Shown here: positions 7,186 through 14,068 of the stretch, piece after piece
How the letters are laid out: each line of letters begins with the position of its first letter
Numbering within the stretch: position 1 is the stretch's first letter
From: Flavobacterium psychrophilum
Lineage (GTDB): Bacteria > Bacteroidota > Bacteroidia > Flavobacteriales > Flavobacteriaceae
Assembly (NCBI GenBank): GCA_020720185.1
Contig: DYPB01000056.1
Span: forward strand, 1 to 14,068
DNA length: 14,068 nt
Direction: 5' to 3'
Notes under the pieces: model-generated
Told to the model about the DNA's origin: nothing
The model's input: the letters and a program-made list of their open reading frames with translations, nothing else
Database searches by the model: none
Made by a program: the position numbers and the translations under genes

Positions 7186-7345
7186 TGAGCGTTCCCCAAG
7201 GGTCGGGCTTTGCGTTCCCGCTTTTTATTATTTTACCCTAACAGGGTTTGAAACCCTGTTAGGGTAAAATAATAAAAGAGCTCCACTTCACCCGAGCCTG
7301 ACGGAGGAAGTGCGAACAGACGAAGTGATCCCTAACGAGAAAAAC
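7186..7345. repeat. Compound intergenic repeat with a 55-base palindrome
   Basis: This stretch is richer in G+C than the genes around it. Positions 7200-7221 contain, on the minus strand, GCGGGAACGCAAAGC followed by CCGACCC, which closely matches 9882-9903. Positions 7223-7249 and 7251-7277 are perfect 27-base arms around one central base, including ACCCTAACAGGG. Positions 7278-7345 hold further GC-rich hairpin-like sequence (CACTTC and GAAGTG). No gene is present. It looks like a dispersed flavobacterial intergenic element, and the palindrome may also act as an mRNA stabiliser or weak terminator inside the operon. Confidence 0.75.
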
Positions 7346-7367
7346 AATATAAACAATAACCAATAAA

Positions 7368-7832
7368 ATGAAAATACACAAAAAACAAACCGAACAAATT
7401 GTAAATGCAACCCTCGAAGAATGTTGGGTATTTTTTTCCAGTCCACAAAATCTTCAAAAAATAACACCTGAAACAATGGGCTTTGATATCACTGACTTTG
7501 ACGGCAAAAAAATGTATGCAGGACAAATCATACAATACAGAGTTTCGCCACTTTTTGGACTAAAATTATCGTGGACAACCGAAATAACTTTTGTTAAAGA
7601 AAACAGTTATTTTATTGACGAACAGCGTTTTGGACCTTACACATTATGGCATCACAAACATTTTTTTGAACCAACCGAAAACGGAACAAAAATGACCGAT
7701 TTGGTTCATTATGCACTTCCCTTAGGATTTATTGGTCGAATTATGAACACATTAGTTGTAAAAAACAAACTAAAAACTATCTTTGATTTTAGACATCAAA
7801 AAGTCGAAGAACTTTTTAATTCAAAAAAATGA
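7368..7832 (+). CDS. SRPBCC (START-like) fold protein
   Basis: This 154-residue protein resembles the SRPBCC/COG4276 group, which fold as a helix-grip with a deep hydrophobic pocket. The N-terminal strand KKQTEQIVNATLEECWVFFS begins the fold, RFGPYTLWHHKHFFEP lies in the middle, and the long C-terminal helix IGRIMNTLVV to RHQKVEELF closes it. The ligand is unknown. The stop overlaps the photolyase start by four bases, so the two are translationally coupled. Small SRPBCC proteins commonly accompany photolyase and CarH/LitR genes, so a role in light or isoprenoid metabolism is plausible but unproven. Confidence 0.8.
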   Translation: MKIHKKQTEQIVNATLEECWVFFSSPQNLQKITPETMGFDITDFDGKKMYAGQIIQYRVSPLFGLKLSWTTEITFVKENSYFIDEQRFGPYTLWHHKHFFEPTENGTKMTDLVHYALPLGFIGRIMNTLVVKNKLKTIFDFRHQKVEELFNSKK

Positions 7833-9124
7833 ACCTACCAAAAGTAACTATTTTCTCGTTTCGTCGTGATTTGCGATTAGACGACAATGTTGGATTGTTC
7901 AACGCTTTACAATCTGATTTTCCAGTTGTTCCAATCTTTATTTTTGATGATGCAATTTTAGAAAACTTGCCAAAAAACGATGCCCGTGTAGGTTTCATTC
8001 ACGAATCATTAACAAAAATCAACCATCAATTGGAAGAAATTGGAAGTTCATTATTAATCAAAAAAGGAAAAACCCACGAAGTTTGGCAATCATTATTATC
8101 AGAATTTGATATTCAAGAATTGCATTACAACAAAGATTATGAACCTTATGCCATACAAAGAGATTTGGCAGTTTGCGAATTATTGCAATCAAAAAGCATA
8201 AAAACCTTTGGACACAAAGATCAAGTAATTTTTGAAGAATCCGAAATTACAAAAGCCGATGGTTTACCTTATACTATTTATACACCATTCAAAAACAAAT
8301 GGTTAGAAAAATTTAAAACCCTAAAATCCATTCAAAATTTTGATATCTCTGTTCATAATTCTAACTTTCTTAAAAGCAATTTTAATTTTTTGACATTAGC
8401 CGAAATTGGTTTTGAAGAAAGTAACATAAAAGTAAAACCACACAATTTATCAAAAATTTCAAATTACCACGAAACTCGAGATTTTCCTGCACTGGATTCA
8501 ACCTCTTATCTTTCGCCTCATTTGCGATTTGGAACCGTAAGCGTCAGAAAATTAGCCATTTGGGCAGAACAAAAAAACGCTATTTTTCAAAGCGAATTAA
8601 TTTGGCGTGAATTTTTTATGCAAATATTATTTCATTTTCCAAAAGTAGTTTCAAACAATTTCAAATCGGCTTACGATGGAATAGAGTGGAACAATAACGA
8701 AGAAGATTTCAAGCGATGGTACTCAGGAACAACAGGTTACCCAATGGTCGATGCAGGAATGCGACAACTCAATCAAACTGGCTATATGCATAATCGAGTA
8801 CGAATGGTGGTGGCGAGTTTTTTGTGCAAGCATTTACTGATAAATTGGCAATGGGGCGAAGCTTATTTTGCTGAAAAATTGTTGGATTATGATCTTTCGG
8901 CAAACGTTGGCAATTGGCAATGGGCGGCAGGAACGGGTTGCGATGCGGCTCCTTATTTTAGAGTTTTTAATCCTGAAATTCAACTCAAAAAATTCGACGA
9001 AAAAGGCATTTATATTCGCAAATGGATTCCTGAATTTGATTTGGGTTATGCAAAACCAATGATTGAACATTCTTTTGCAAGAGACAGATCCATAGCAACT
9101 TACAAAAGCGGTATTGAGAAATAA
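7829..9124 (+). CDS. phrB: Class I cryptochrome/photolyase family protein, probable CPD photolyase
   Basis: This 431-residue protein has an N-terminal antenna domain (FSFRRDLRLDDN at 9-20) and a C-terminal FAD domain. The FAD-domain signatures are WREFFMQILFHFP (259-271), TGYPMVDAGMRQL (302-314), GYMHNRVRM (318-326) and GNWQWAAGTGCDAAPYFRVF (361-380). By alignment in mind with the E. coli enzyme, N359 matches the Asn near flavin N5 and W340 and W363 match two of the Trp electron-transfer chain. It uses blue light to split cyclobutane pyrimidine dimers. The sequence lacks the look of DASH or (6-4) types, though a cryptochrome role cannot be excluded. A strong terminator overlaps its stop codon. 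Confidence 0.88.
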   Translation: MNLPKVTIFSFRRDLRLDDNVGLFNALQSDFPVVPIFIFDDAILENLPKNDARVGFIHESLTKINHQLEEIGSSLLIKKGKTHEVWQSLLSEFDIQELHYNKDYEPYAIQRDLAVCELLQSKSIKTFGHKDQVIFEESEITKADGLPYTIYTPFKNKWLEKFKTLKSIQNFDISVHNSNFLKSNFNFLTLAEIGFEESNIKVKPHNLSKISNYHETRDFPALDSTSYLSPHLRFGTVSVRKLAIWAEQKNAIFQSELIWREFFMQILFHFPKVVSNNFKSAYDGIEWNNNEEDFKRWYSGTTGYPMVDAGMRQLNQTGYMHNRVRMVVASFLCKHLLINWQWGEAYFAEKLLDYDLSANVGNWQWAAGTGCDAAPYFRVFNPEIQLKKFDEKGIYIRKWIPEFDLGYAKPMIEHSFARDRSIATYKSGIEK

Positions 9125-9162
9125 AAAAAGTGTTGAAAAGTAAAATTTTCAACACTTTTTTT
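9123..9162. terminator. Bidirectional rho-independent terminator
   Basis: Perfect 17-base arms at 9123-9139 and 9146-9162 (core GTGTTGAAAA and TTTTCAACAC) flank a 6-base loop, with A and T tracts on either side. It ends the plus-strand crt-phr unit and the minus-strand unit ending in folE, which converge here. Confidence 0.85.
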
Positions 9163-9177
9163 ATTTATAAAATTTTA

Positions 9178-9777
9178 TTAGCTTAATTTTTTTGAAATCA
9201 AACTAATAAATTCTTTTCTAGTTTTATCATTCTCAAATTCTCCTGTAAATGAAGAGGTTGTAGTAAATGAATTTTGTTTTTGAACGCCACGAATTTGCAT
9301 GCACATGTGTTGGGCTTCAATGACTACGGCAACTCCAAGCGGATTTAAAGCTTCTTGAATGCAATCTTTTATTTGATCTGTCAGGCGTTCTTGCACTTGC
9401 ATTCTGCGAGCAAAAGCATCAATTACTCTTGGTATTTTGCTTAAACCAACAATTTTGCCATTTGGTATATAAGCAACATGAGCTTTTCCAAAAAAGGGTA
9501 GCATATGATGTTCGCACATTGAATATACTTCTATATCTTTTACAATAATCATTTGTTTATGATCCTCTGTAAATAGTGCCGATTTTAGAATTTCTAAAGG
9601 GTTTAAATCGTAACCTTGTGTTAGAAATTGCATAGCTTTGGCTGCTCTTTCTGGTGTTTTTAAAATTCCTTCTCTGGTGGTGTCTTCACCAAGATTTTCA
9701 ATAATTGTTTTGTAACCGTTAGCAATTGATTCTAATTTTTCGGTATTATAAATTTCTCTTTTTTCGTAGTTTTTCAT
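9178..9777 (-). CDS. folE: GTP cyclohydrolase I FolE
   Basis: This 199-residue protein makes dihydroneopterin triphosphate from GTP, the first step to folate and pterins. The zinc ligands are C88 and H91 in MCEHHMLPF and C159 in [20 protein letters not shown] and QERLTDQI are typical of the family. The length is normal. A folE copy beside photolyase and a CarH-like regulator is a recurring arrangement in light-induced clusters. It may supply the methenyltetrahydrofolate or other pterin antenna, or it may simply be the housekeeping copy. A 187-base gap containing a repeat separates it from the SDR gene, so it may have its own promoter. Confidence 0.93.
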   Translation of the reverse strand: MKNYEKREIYNTEKLESIANGYKTIIENLGEDTTREGILKTPERAAKAMQFLTQGYDLNPLEILKSALFTEDHKQMIIVKDIEVYSMCEHHMLPFFGKAHVAYIPNGKIVGLSKIPRVIDAFARRMQVQERLTDQIKDCIQEALNPLGVAVVIEAQHMCMQIRGVQKQNSFTTTSSFTGEFENDKTRKEFISLISKKLS

Positions 9778-9867
9778 TAATAGTTTAATTGTTTATATAA
9801 TTTTACACAAGATTTTTGAAGATTAATCTTGAACGAAAGTTAATGTTTTTAGGTTCTATTTGTTTTG

Positions 9868-9935
9868 CGTGAGTGATGGAAGCGGGAGCGTACAGCACGA
9901 CCCGAAGTTTTTCACGGAGGGGCACGCCCAAAAGA
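9868..9935. repeat. Dispersed intergenic repeat, second copy of the GCGGGA element
   Basis: GTGAGTGATGGAAGCGGGAG opens a GC-rich stretch whose core at 9882-9903 matches the reverse complement of 7200-7221 in most positions (GCGGGARCGYAMAGC pattern, then CGACCC). It ends with GAGGGGCACGCCC. It has no coding potential. This resembles repeats often found between flavobacterial genes; copy number elsewhere is not known from this window. Confidence 0.65.
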
Positions 9936-9964
9936 ACTTTACTGTTTGAATTTGGTATGCGAAT

Positions 9965-10657
9965 CTACATTTTGAAAGTAACCAATCCGTAATCCATTTC
10001 GAAAATTTGTCCAGAGATTGATTTTGCCGTTTCTGAAATCAAAAAATTTGCCATATTGGCGACTTCTTCGGGTTGCAAATAGTTTTTCATTGGATGTCGT
10101 TCGACCATATTTTCTTTCATTTTGTCGTTTCGTAAAATATTGGCTGACAAGGTTGTATTGGTTACTGTTGGTGCAATTGCATTAATCCGAACGACTGATG
10201 CTAGCTCTGCTCCCAAAGATTTTACCAAACCTTCTACACCTGCTTTTGCCGTAGCAACACTGGCATGATAAGGCATTCCGAGTTTTACGGCAACTGTGCT
10301 AAAAAGGACAATTGATGGGTTGGTTCCTTTTTTTAAAATGGGTAAATATTTTTGAATACATTTTACCGCTCCAAATACATTTATCTAGAAATCGTTTCTA
10401 AAATCATCTATACTCAGACTCTCAATGGGTTTTAGATTGATGGAACCTGGGCAATAAATTAAGGTATCGATATTTTCTATTTCTGGTAATGTATCCGTCA
10501 AGACATTTAATCCAAAATGTTTTAAATTTAAATTTGAATTGGAAATTTCTGGAGCATTTCTGGAAAGATTAAAAACTTGATTGTTGCTTGCCAATTGTTG
10601 CTTCAAAATTTCAAAACCAATACCTTTACTTCCACCTATTATTAATATGTTTTTCAT
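9965..10657 (-). pseudogene. SDR-family protein, interrupted by an in-frame stop
   Basis: The open product would be 230 residues. GGSKGIG at 8-14 is the Rossmann nucleotide loop, and NVFGAV, SIVLFSTVAV and RINAIAPTVTNT follow the short-chain dehydrogenase order. The frame is broken only by a TAG at 10385-10387 (codon 91, between RNDF and INVFGAV). A CAG Gln with one C-to-T change would explain it. The C-terminal piece has an internal Met but lacks the cofactor loop. The catalytic Tyr is replaced: Lys138 is present in TAKAG, but the position four before it is Val134, with a displaced Tyr130. The gene lies 23 bases downstream of the DUF2805 gene in the minus-strand unit. Confidence 0.8.
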
Positions 10658-10680
10658 AAAAAAAATATGTTTGTTTAATT

Positions 10681-10964
10681 CTATATTTTTGAGATTTTAT
10701 TGTTATTTATTTGTCTTTGCATACTGCATTTAAAACGAGAATCTTGTGGGTTATAGTTGCGTATTTTTCGTGTTTGGTCTTTCGACCTTGAACTCTTGCT
10801 CGCCACATTCTGAAACTTGACGGCTTCATTTCTGTTCGCATCAAATAGATTACTTCTTGTTCTTTGAGACCAAATTGCATCAAAATAGCATCGAATGTTG
10901 TGCGATCTTCCCAAGCCATTTCTATGATTCGGTCTTTTTCAATATCGTTTAAATTGATTTTCAA
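10681..10964 (-). pseudogene. DUF2805/TIGR03643 small protein, frameshifted C-terminus
   Basis: The N-terminal part DRIIEMAWEDRTTFDAI through EVIYLMRTEMKPSSF to GRKTKHEK matches this small helix-turn-helix-like family of unknown function. The present frame then runs into KYATITHKILVLN and stops at 10707. One extra A in the A run near 10768-10773 would restore IRNYNPQDSRFKCSMQRQ and a NNKISK ending with a TAG at 10681-10683. The RFK..QR..NNKISK ending is what I recall as typical of the family, so a one-base deletion is likely. About 70 N-terminal residues remain, so partial function is possible. The start overlaps the aarF stop by four bases. Confidence 0.75.
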
Positions 10965-12271
10965 TTTAAATATTTTTTAAAATTTGATACTACGATGGTG
11001 GCTTTCAAATCAAACATTAAATTGTATAATCCGAAAAAAGTTCTGTTCATATAAATAAAATGTTTAGAGCCACGACTTCCATTCATTTTTTTGAGATTGG
11101 TATCTTTGGAGAATTTTTCGCCGAGTTTTCCAATATTTTCAAAAAACTCTTCGTTTGAAAAGTCAAAAATTTCGCCTTGAAAAGGTTGTGTAAACAAGGA
11201 TAACAATTCGTGAAACATTTCTGTAAAATAAGCAACTTCCTCTTTTGAATCGGCTTTATTGATAATTTCTAATTCGATTAGTTTTTTGTTAAAAAGTTGC
11301 TCGTTATTGATAATTTTTTTATCAATCAATTCGAAATAAGGAATATAAAATTCGTTCGGAATAGTTTTCATACAGCCAAAATCGAGTGCAACTAATTGAT
11401 TTTTGTTGTTTACCAAAAAATTCCCTGGATGTGGATCAGCATGAACTTTTTTCAAAATATGAATTTGGTACATATAAAAATCCCACAATGCTTGCCCGAC
11501 TTTATTAGCAACTTGTAAATCAATATTTTTTGCAGCGAATTCGGACAAATGAATGCCTGACATCCAATCCATTGTGATAATTTTTTCGGAAGAAAAATCA
11601 GGATAATATTCTGGAAAAACAATGTTTTCTATTTGTTTACAAGCCTTTACAACCTCTTGACTTTGTTGTAGTTCTAATAAATAATTGGTTTCTTCCAGCA
11701 ATTTATCTTCTACTTCTTTAAAATATTTATCAGAATCTTTTCCTTGTAAATTAAACATTCTAATAGCAATAGGCTTTACTAATGCCAAATCGCTCGAAAT
11801 GCTATTCGCAACACCAGGATATTGAATTTTTACTGCCATTTTTTTTCCATCTTTAGTAGCCGAATGAACCTGCCCAATACTTGCTGCATTGATGGAATTA
11901 GCATTAAATTCGTCAAAGATTTCATAAGGTGCTTTGCCAAAATTAGCCTTAAAAGTCTTCAAAACCAATGGTGCAGAAAGCGGAGGAACTGAAAACTGCG
12001 ATAGGGAAAATTTTTCCACATACACTTGTGGCAAAAAGTTTTTATCCATCGATAACATCTGTGCTACTTTGAGGGCAGAACCTTTCAGGGATTTTAATCC
12101 GTCATAAATATCTTCAGCATTTTTTTCATTAAGTTTATCCCGATTTAAATCGGAATTTACTAGTTTTTCTCCATAATATTTGATATAATTTACTCCAATT
12201 TTCGCACCCGTTTGAACGAGTTTACTGGCACGTTCAATTTTAGAGGTTGGAATATAGTCTATGGTTTTCAT
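10961..12271 (-). CDS. aarF: ABC1/UbiB (AarF) family atypical kinase-like protein
   Basis: This 436-residue protein carries the ABC1 domain signatures in order: KGSALKVAQMLS (63-74, the KxGQ motif with Ala for Gly), AASIGQVHSA (129-138), the nucleotide Lys in AVKIQYPG, EETNY, HADPHPGNFLV (277-287) and ALDFG (295-299). These proteins are ATP-binding, membrane-associated and usually linked to quinone or other isoprenoid lipid metabolism. Partner substrates in Bacteroidota are not established. The KxGQ variant may be a subfamily trait. It lies 26 bases after tetR and overlaps the DUF2805 gene by four bases, forming one minus-strand operon. Confidence 0.88.
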   Translation of the reverse strand: MKTIDYIPTSKIERASKLVQTGAKIGVNYIKYYGEKLVNSDLNRDKLNEKNAEDIYDGLKSLKGSALKVAQMLSMDKNFLPQVYVEKFSLSQFSVPPLSAPLVLKTFKANFGKAPYEIFDEFNANSINAASIGQVHSATKDGKKMAVKIQYPGVANSISSDLALVKPIAIRMFNLQGKDSDKYFKEVEDKLLEETNYLLELQQSQEVVKACKQIENIVFPEYYPDFSSEKIITMDWMSGIHLSEFAAKNIDLQVANKVGQALWDFYMYQIHILKKVHADPHPGNFLVNNKNQLVALDFGCMKTIPNEFYIPYFELIDKKIINNEQLFNKKLIELEIINKADSKEEVAYFTEMFHELLSLFTQPFQGEIFDFSNEEFFENIGKLGEKFSKDTNLKKMNGSRGSKHFIYMNRTFFGLYNLMFDLKATIVVSNFKKYLN

Positions 12272-12297
12272 TATTTTGTGTTTTGATTAAAATGGTA

Positions 12298-12957
12298 TTA
12301 TTTTTTATGAATTTTTTCTTTGAAAATAAATTTTCCAAAATCAATTAGCCCATTAATAGGAATAGTTTGTAGTAAATCGAAAAATACCTTATTTGATTTT
12401 TCAATAAAAATATCGGTTTTTTCAAAATTTACGGATGTATCATCTAACCAAAATTTCAATGTTAAAATAAATTGCACCCAAAGACTCTCGGTAATTATTT
12501 TTTCTTGTGCCCCTTGTATTGCATCAACAGAAATAATAAAGTCAAATGTAATTATATCAGAAACATATGCTTTAAATTGTGCTCTTAAATCTTTTAAAAT
12601 AGCAAGATTTTTCATTTTATTTTTTTCTTGTTTCAGCGCCATTAGCACATAACTTCTGTTTGCAGTTACTATTTCAAAAAATGTAAAATAGAAGCTTAAC
12701 ATTTTTGTTTTCATATCATAATCAGTATATTCCTCGTTTTTTTGTAACATTTCCAAAGTATTTGTAAAGAATAGTTTAAAAATTTCTTTCTCAAGAAGCT
12801 CGAATGCTCCAAAAAAAGTATAAAATTCTGCTTCTGTAAAGCCATTTGCCTTTGCAAATAAATGCGCATTTGTAGGCTTACTGTTGTTTTCTAATGTATA
12901 ATCCATATACATCGAAATAATTTTTTCTCTAGTCAAAGATGTTTTCTTAGTTGCCAT
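12298..12957 (-). CDS. TetR-family transcriptional regulator
   Basis: This 219-residue protein starts with an N-terminal DNA-binding region (about 8-62) with TREKIISMYMDYTLEN, then FAKANGFTEAEFYTFFGAFE as the helix-turn-helix, in the position usual for TetR regulators. The rest is a helical ligand or dimer domain of unknown specificity. It heads the minus-strand unit with aarF. The promoter region it shares with the divergent epimerase gene holds an operator-like inverted repeat. It could bind there itself, but the same repeat stands before crtI, so the MerR regulator is an equal or better candidate. Confidence 0.8.
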   Translation of the reverse strand: MATKKTSLTREKIISMYMDYTLENNSKPTNAHLFAKANGFTEAEFYTFFGAFELLEKEIFKLFFTNTLEMLQKNEEYTDYDMKTKMLSFYFTFFEIVTANRSYVLMALKQEKNKMKNLAILKDLRAQFKAYVSDIITFDFIISVDAIQGAQEKIITESLWVQFILTLKFWLDDTSVNFEKTDIFIEKSNKVFFDLLQTIPINGLIDFGKFIFKEKIHKK

Positions 12958-12969
12958 TTTATTTTTTTG

Positions 12970-13029
12970 TAAAGATACAAAATGTTTAATTATATTTACA
13001 AAAGATTAAACAAAAAATAATTATATTTG
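12970..13029. promoter_or_regulatory. Divergent promoter region with operator-like inverted repeat
   Basis: TGTTTAAT (12983-12990), 14 bases, then ATTAAACA (13005-13012) is a perfect 8-base inverted repeat with the same arm sequence and spacer as the crtI operator. For tetR (minus), TTTG at 13002-12999, 21 bases and TATCTTTA at 12977-12970 make a -33/-7 pair that brackets the left arm. For the epimerase gene (plus), TATATTTG at 13022-13029 is a perfect -7, with only a weak TTTA -33 at 12995-12998. One bound protein could control both directions. Confidence 0.55.
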
Positions 13030-13054
13030 TAAAAAATAATTTAAATAAAAGATA

Positions 13055-13961
13055 ATGTCTAAAAATGTGTTATTAACAGGAGGTACCGGATTTATAGGGA
13101 AGAATCTAACAGATTTATTAATAAAAAATGGATATACAGTATCCGTGTTATCCAGAAGAGCAAAGCCAAATACAAATCAAATAAAATATTACAAATGGGA
13201 CACCACAGCACAATTAATAGATGAAAATGCAGTTTTAAATGCGGACATCATAATTAATTTAGCGGGAGAAAATATTGCAGAAAAAAAAATGGACTCCAAC
13301 AAGAAAAATGGAGTTATTAAGCAGTAGAATTATTCCAATACAGCTTATGTATGATGTTTTAAAAAAGCACAACAAAAAATTAGATGCTTTCATAACCGCA
13401 TCAGCAGTCGGAATTTACGGAAGTGAAGCTTCATATGGTATTTGTACTGAAAATTCGGAACTCGGTACAGATTTTCTAGCAACAATTTGCCAAAAATGGG
13501 AAAATCAAGCAAACATAATCGAAAATCTTGCTATAAGAACCGTAAAAATAAGAACAGGTATTGTACTTGGAAATGGAGGGTTTTTAGTGAAAATGAAACC
13601 AATTTTTAAAAACAAATTAGGTTCAGCATTAGGTACAGGGAAACAGTACATGCCTTGGATAGACATAACAGATTTATGTAATATCTACTTATTTGCAATC
13701 CAAAATAGCAAATTATCAGGAGCTTACAACGCAGTAATATCAAATAACACCACAAATCAAACCTTTTCAGAACTCTACGCACTTCATTTCGGTTATAAAA
13801 TGTGGTTGCCAAACGTTCCTGCCTTTTTATTAAAACTCTTACTAGGAGAAATGAGCGTAATCGCACTCGAAGGAAAAAATATTTCTAATCAAAAAATACT
13901 AGATCAAGGATTCGTTTTTAAATATCCCCAACTCTCAACGGCATTTCAGTCATTAAACTAA
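13055..13961 (+). pseudogene. TIGR01777-family NAD-dependent epimerase, frameshifted at an A tract
   Basis: Residues GGTGFIG at 9-15 form the NAD loop, INLAGENIAEKK leads into the family motif, and the second frame continues with WTPTRKMELLSSRIIP, SAVGIYGS and a C-terminal DUF1731-like part (GEMSVIALEGKNISNQK). The two frames meet at a run of nine A at 13281-13289; eight A would give the expected GENIAEKKWTPTRK. The repaired product is 301 residues, the family's usual length. Substrate is unknown. The A9 tract is a plausible site for sequencing error, replication slippage, or transcriptional slippage that makes some in-frame mRNA. It diverges from tetR and shares its operator region. Confidence 0.8.
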
Positions 13962-14068
13962 ACAGAAAATACATACATATATAGTAGTACAATTTCATTT
14001 TTTTTCTATCTGCGCCTTATCATCAGGCATATTTTCAGAGATTTCACCTGTTGTTCGTTATATCTTTT
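13962..14068 (-). other. Terminal intergenic stretch, possible end of a convergent gene
   Basis: No complete gene is present. On the minus strand a short open stretch reads RTTGEISENMPDDKAQIEKK and stops at a TGA near position 14000. Its composition looks like a real hydrophilic C-terminus. A TAA at about 14058-14060 interrupts the frame close to the window edge, so this is only a weak suggestion. Confidence 0.2.

Noticed and set aside
10671..10679. TTGTTTAAT half-site between the DUF2805 and SDR genes
   Set aside because: No second arm at the expected distance; such a 9-mer is easy to find by chance in AT-rich DNA.
13275..13961. Second half of the epimerase as an independent gene
   Set aside because: It begins inside the conserved motif, lacks the NAD loop and continues the upstream protein exactly after a one-base shift.
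1..14068. CRISPR array, tRNA or rRNA genes, riboswitch
   Set aside because: No regularly spaced direct repeats, no cloverleaf or rRNA-like stretch and no recognisable cobalamin riboswitch were seen by eye.

Overview
The window reads as chromosomal DNA of a member of the Bacteroidota, most likely a flavobacterium. The DNA is very AT-rich. Promoters fit the Bacteroidota -33/-7 pattern (TTTG, about 20 bases, TAnnTTTG), secreted-protein leaders end in FAQ, and the carotenoid genes have flavobacterial order. This assignment is inference from style and gene content; no rRNA or marker gene is present.

Region 1 (1-2590) is a decayed accessory island. It holds the C-terminal end of an IS4-family transposase on the plus strand, a frameshifted secreted hypothetical gene on the minus strand, and the N-terminal two thirds of an IS4-family transposase on the minus strand, broken by a stop and a frameshift. 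After these come an MNT nucleotidyltransferase antitoxin gene (intact) and its HEPN toxin partner (destroyed by a frameshift and two stops). Two near-identical terminator-like hairpins, at 1-36 and 2553-2586, bracket the island.

Region 2 (2599-9162, plus strand) is a carotenoid and light-response cluster. It contains a CarH/LitR-like MerR regulator with both signatures of an adenosylcobalamin photoreceptor, crtI, crtB, crtZ, a fused CrtYcd-type lycopene cyclase, an SRPBCC protein and a class I photolyase, closed by a strong bidirectional terminator. Together crtB, crtI, the cyclase and crtZ suffice to go from GGPP to zeaxanthin. crtE and a ketolase (crtW) are not in the window.

Region 3 (9178-12957, minus strand) reads tetR, aarF (ABC1/UbiB kinase-like), a DUF2805/TIGR03643 small protein, an SDR protein that lacks the usual catalytic Tyr, and folE. 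A TIGR01777 epimerase gene diverges from tetR (13055-13961, plus). These families recur with photolyase and CarH/LitR regulators in light-inducible clusters of other bacteria.

The most interesting sequence signal is a spaced inverted repeat, TGTTTAAy-N14-rTTAAACA. It occurs with the same 14-base spacer in front of crtI and between tetR and the epimerase gene, and in a weaker form over the start codon of merR. In the merR and crtI promoters its left arm is fused to the -7 element. This predicts one regulator, probably the MerR photoreceptor, controlling the whole locus. The second notable signal is that three accessory genes (SDR, DUF2805, epimerase) each carry a single lesion while the carotenoid genes, phr, folE, aarF and tetR are open. 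This is either recent gene decay or homopolymer sequencing error.
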